Position numbers and translations under genes: made by a program
Assembly (NCBI GenBank): GCA_035429885.1
Contig: DAOMFR010000004.1
Location: 1 to 64,000, forward strand
DNA length: 64,000 nucleotides
DNA from: RBC074 sp035429885
GTDB lineage: Bacteria; Acidobacteriota; Blastocatellia; RBC074
Reading direction: 5' to 3'
Notes under the pieces: model-generated
What the model saw: only the letters and a program-made list of their open reading frames with translations
Told to the model about the DNA's origin: nothing
The model's database searches: none
Shown here: in pieces, positions 62,234 through 64,000 of the stretch
Layout: each line of letters starts with the position of its first letter
How positions within the stretch are numbered: position 1 is the stretch's first letter

Positions 62234-63820
62234 TTATTTCGCTAACAATTGAAAGATTTGCGACTTCTTCAAAAGAATAATTAGCGCGGGCACTAATATT
62301 ACGGCGAATGCTAACACTCCTAAAGCGCGCACTAAAAATAACTTACGAAAATGCCGGCTTTCTGACACTGTAAGCGTTTCAGGAATTAATCCAATAACTG
62401 GAGCTCCAAGGAGGTATTCGACATCACGTTCATCTTGAACCATCAACAATTTTGGCGCTTCAATAACAAAAGCAGCCATAATTCCAATTCCTAAAGCCAT
62501 AACAATTGAAATAATCAGAAGCTTTAACCGATTCGGTGATATTGGGTTCACAGGAACAATGGCTTTATCTATGGTTTGAAAAATACCGGAACCCACTATC
62601 GCTCCTGCCTTCCCAAATTTACGCAGGGAATCGCGCTTTTCGAGCAATGTACTATAACGATTAAATAGAAGATTATATTCAGTATTACCCTCAATATCTT
62701 TCTGCCCCGCACCAGCCGATTGCGCATAGAGATTTGCATCATTCAAAACTATGTCAGATGGCGAATCCTCAATTTCTGGTAATAACGATAAGGCTTGCTG
62801 CTTTCTTTTTATGTCTCGCTGAACAAGTTCAAGATCAGTTTCTAAATTTGTCAATTCTCGGCGTAATCCACGTAATTCACCTGTCTCTGGAGATGACGCA
62901 TCCAGACCAGATTGACTTCTTTTTTCATCCATCTGCGTAAGCTGCTTATTGACCTCAGAAATTTGCGACTGTGTTTGAATGACTTTCGAATTCTTTTCTG
63001 TATATTGCGATTTCTGATCTTTAAGCTGTGCTTCTAAACGCGCTCTTTCAGCCAACAAAACGCCATAAGCGCTACTCCGAGCAAAATCATTTGAGCCTGA
63101 AGGCAGAACTTTTAATAATTTTTCCTGTTCGCTAACCAGTCGTTTTTGCTGAGTAATTCGCTGATTTATACCAAACTCTTTGTCATTCAGAGCTTCTAAG
63201 GCAGCCTTCAATGAAGCTCGCTGGACTTTAACAATATTTTGATTACCTGCTGATTGTTCTTTTGCTATTCGTTGCTTGTTTAAAGATTTAAGACTGGTTT
63301 CAAGCTCATTGATGCTTATTTCAAGTGCATTAACTTCTTCTGCATTACGCTTTTCAATGACCTCATTTGAATTGTCAAAATATGTCGCTAAATCATTTGT
63401 CACCTGCATAGCCAAAATAGGATCAGCGTGTTTGTAGGTAATAGTAAAAGATATTGGAAATTGTGGGTAATAGTCGCGAACCTTTGTCTCGACTTTTAGG
63501 TCTTTGCGGAGCAACTCAACAGCAGCATCAATATTATTATTTCCATTATAAAGACGGTAACGCTTAACGATGGGCTCAAGATTTGCACGACTAAGTAAAT
63601 GCTGATTAGCGGCCGCGACCTGCACATCCACAGCGCTTCGCTCTTCACTTGACTGAATTGATATTGCAACTAACGCACTTGCTTCATAGACATTGCGAAC
63701 CGTCCGCATGGCATTAATTGCCGCAATCATCATAGCTATCGAGAAAAGAATGACTATAAATTTTTGCCTCCATAGCATTTTGATGTATTCTAGTATCGTT
63801 CGCGGCCTAAAATTGTTCAT
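62234..63820 (-). CDS. Wzz/GumC-type chain-length and export co-polymerase
   Basis: 528 residues. The Wzz domain starts after the first helix (FIVILFSIAMMIAAINAM), followed by long coiled coils (about residues 160-390, rich in Q/E/K/L). A GNVR-like part and the last helix (LKLLIISIVMALGIGIMAAFVIEAPKLLMV) come next, with a C-terminal hydrophobic segment (VLAFAVILVPALIILL). It spans the periplasm and works with the export protein two genes downstream and the CpsD-like ATPase. It is the first clear gene of the exopolysaccharide locus in this window. Confidence 0.9.
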   Translation of the reverse strand: MNNFRPRTILEYIKMLWRQKFIVILFSIAMMIAAINAMRTVRNVYEASALVAISIQSSEERSAVDVQVAAANQHLLSRANLEPIVKRYRLYNGNNNIDAAVELLRKDLKVETKVRDYYPQFPISFTITYKHADPILAMQVTNDLATYFDNSNEVIEKRNAEEVNALEISINELETSLKSLNKQRIAKEQSAGNQNIVKVQRASLKAALEALNDKEFGINQRITQQKRLVSEQEKLLKVLPSGSNDFARSSAYGVLLAERARLEAQLKDQKSQYTEKNSKVIQTQSQISEVNKQLTQMDEKRSQSGLDASSPETGELRGLRRELTNLETDLELVQRDIKRKQQALSLLPEIEDSPSDIVLNDANLYAQSAGAGQKDIEGNTEYNLLFNRYSTLLEKRDSLRKFGKAGAIVGSGIFQTIDKAIVPVNPISPNRLKLLIISIVMALGIGIMAAFVIEAPKLLMVQDERDVEYLLGAPVIGLIPETLTVSESRHFRKLFLVRALGVLAFAVILVPALIILLKKSQIFQLLAK

Positions 63821-63871
63821 TATTCTTTATAACCTCGCCATGTAAAATACGCTTAAAGCCTATTTGCGCCC

Positions 63872-63982
63872 TTATGCGATCCATTGTTTAATTCTTTTTG
63901 CAACTAAGAGTAGCATGCACCCAAATAACATCATCATTATCGGTTCAATCAAAATTACAACTTGAAGCATCGGTAAACTCAT
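63872..63982 (-). CDS. Small membrane peptide resembling a PEP-CTERM tail
   Basis: 36 residues, too short for routine calling. MSLPMLQVV, then a block that looks like an exosortase sorting tail: I-EP, hydrophobic MMMLFGCMLLLVA, basic KRIKQ. An in-frame TAG 12 bases upstream of the ATG shows it is not simply the end of a longer ORF in this frame, so it is either a true small protein or the shifted end of a decayed or mis-sequenced PEP-CTERM protein starting beyond 64000. A weak AAGG lies upstream. It sits next to wzz of a locus with exosortase-type genes. Confidence 0.3.
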   Translation of the reverse strand: MSLPMLQVVILIEPIMMMLFGCMLLLVAKRIKQWIA

Positions 63983-64000
63983 ACGGCAAAACTACCTTGA

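Overview
This window looks like a scaffolded draft (a run of 100 N at 24719-24818) from a Gram-negative soil- or sediment-type bacterium, most probably an Acidobacteriota of the Blastocatellia/Solibacter kind. The basis is the protein repertoire: a secreted protein with the Solibacter-type C-terminal domain (TIGR03437) behind eight DUF5666-like repeats, a huge TonB-dependent receptor with an N-terminal carboxypeptidase-regulatory-like domain, beta-propeller sensor kinases, a Ser/Thr kinase with TolB-like and TPR modules, and many secreted repeat proteins. Taxonomy is inference. I see no rRNA, tRNA, CRISPR array or insertion sequence.

Left part (1-33.4 kb), mixed housekeeping and signalling. 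It holds a cut-off secreted protein, a decayed TIGR03437 remnant and the DUF5666 protein. Next is a two-gene unit in which an AhpD/CMD-type peroxidase-like gene carries one in-frame TGA exactly at the second cysteine of the CxxCxxxH active site, followed by a bacterial-SECIS-like hairpin. I read this as a selenoprotein; it is translationally coupled to a D-aminoacylase. Then come a TolC/adaptor efflux pair without its pump, trmJ and a signalling block. That block has two single-domain receivers (one with Glu in place of the phospho-acceptor Asp), an intact propeller histidine kinase with its NarL-type regulator, a truncated propeller-LamG chimera and a secreted RCC1-repeat protein. After these are a TonB-dependent receptor, ettA, a YfhO membrane protein, a DinB protein, a Ser/Thr kinase, a GAF protein, a secreted triple-repeat protein, purH and a CoA transferase.

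Right part (33.4-64 kb), one long minus-strand exopolysaccharide locus. Read from its start at the right it encodes: Wzz/GumC chain-length protein, a CpsD-like ATPase with an altered P-loop, Wza-type export protein, GT2, a heparinase II/III-family lyase, asparagine-synthase-like amidotransferase 2, GT4, a GT39-like membrane transferase, AlgD-like GDP-mannose 6-dehydrogenase, Wzx-type flippase, Wzy/O-antigen-ligase-type polymerase, amidotransferase 1, two GT4s, a deacetylase-fold-like protein, an acyltransferase 3, and three tandem paralogous secreted beta-helix proteins. Together these predict a Wzx/Wzy-type extracellular polysaccharide containing mannuronic acid or its amide, O-acylated, with lyase and beta-helix proteins to trim or bind it. 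The first genes of the locus (about 60-64 kb) are visibly more AT-rich than the rest. The initiating sugar-phosphate transferase is not in the window and may lie beyond position 64000.
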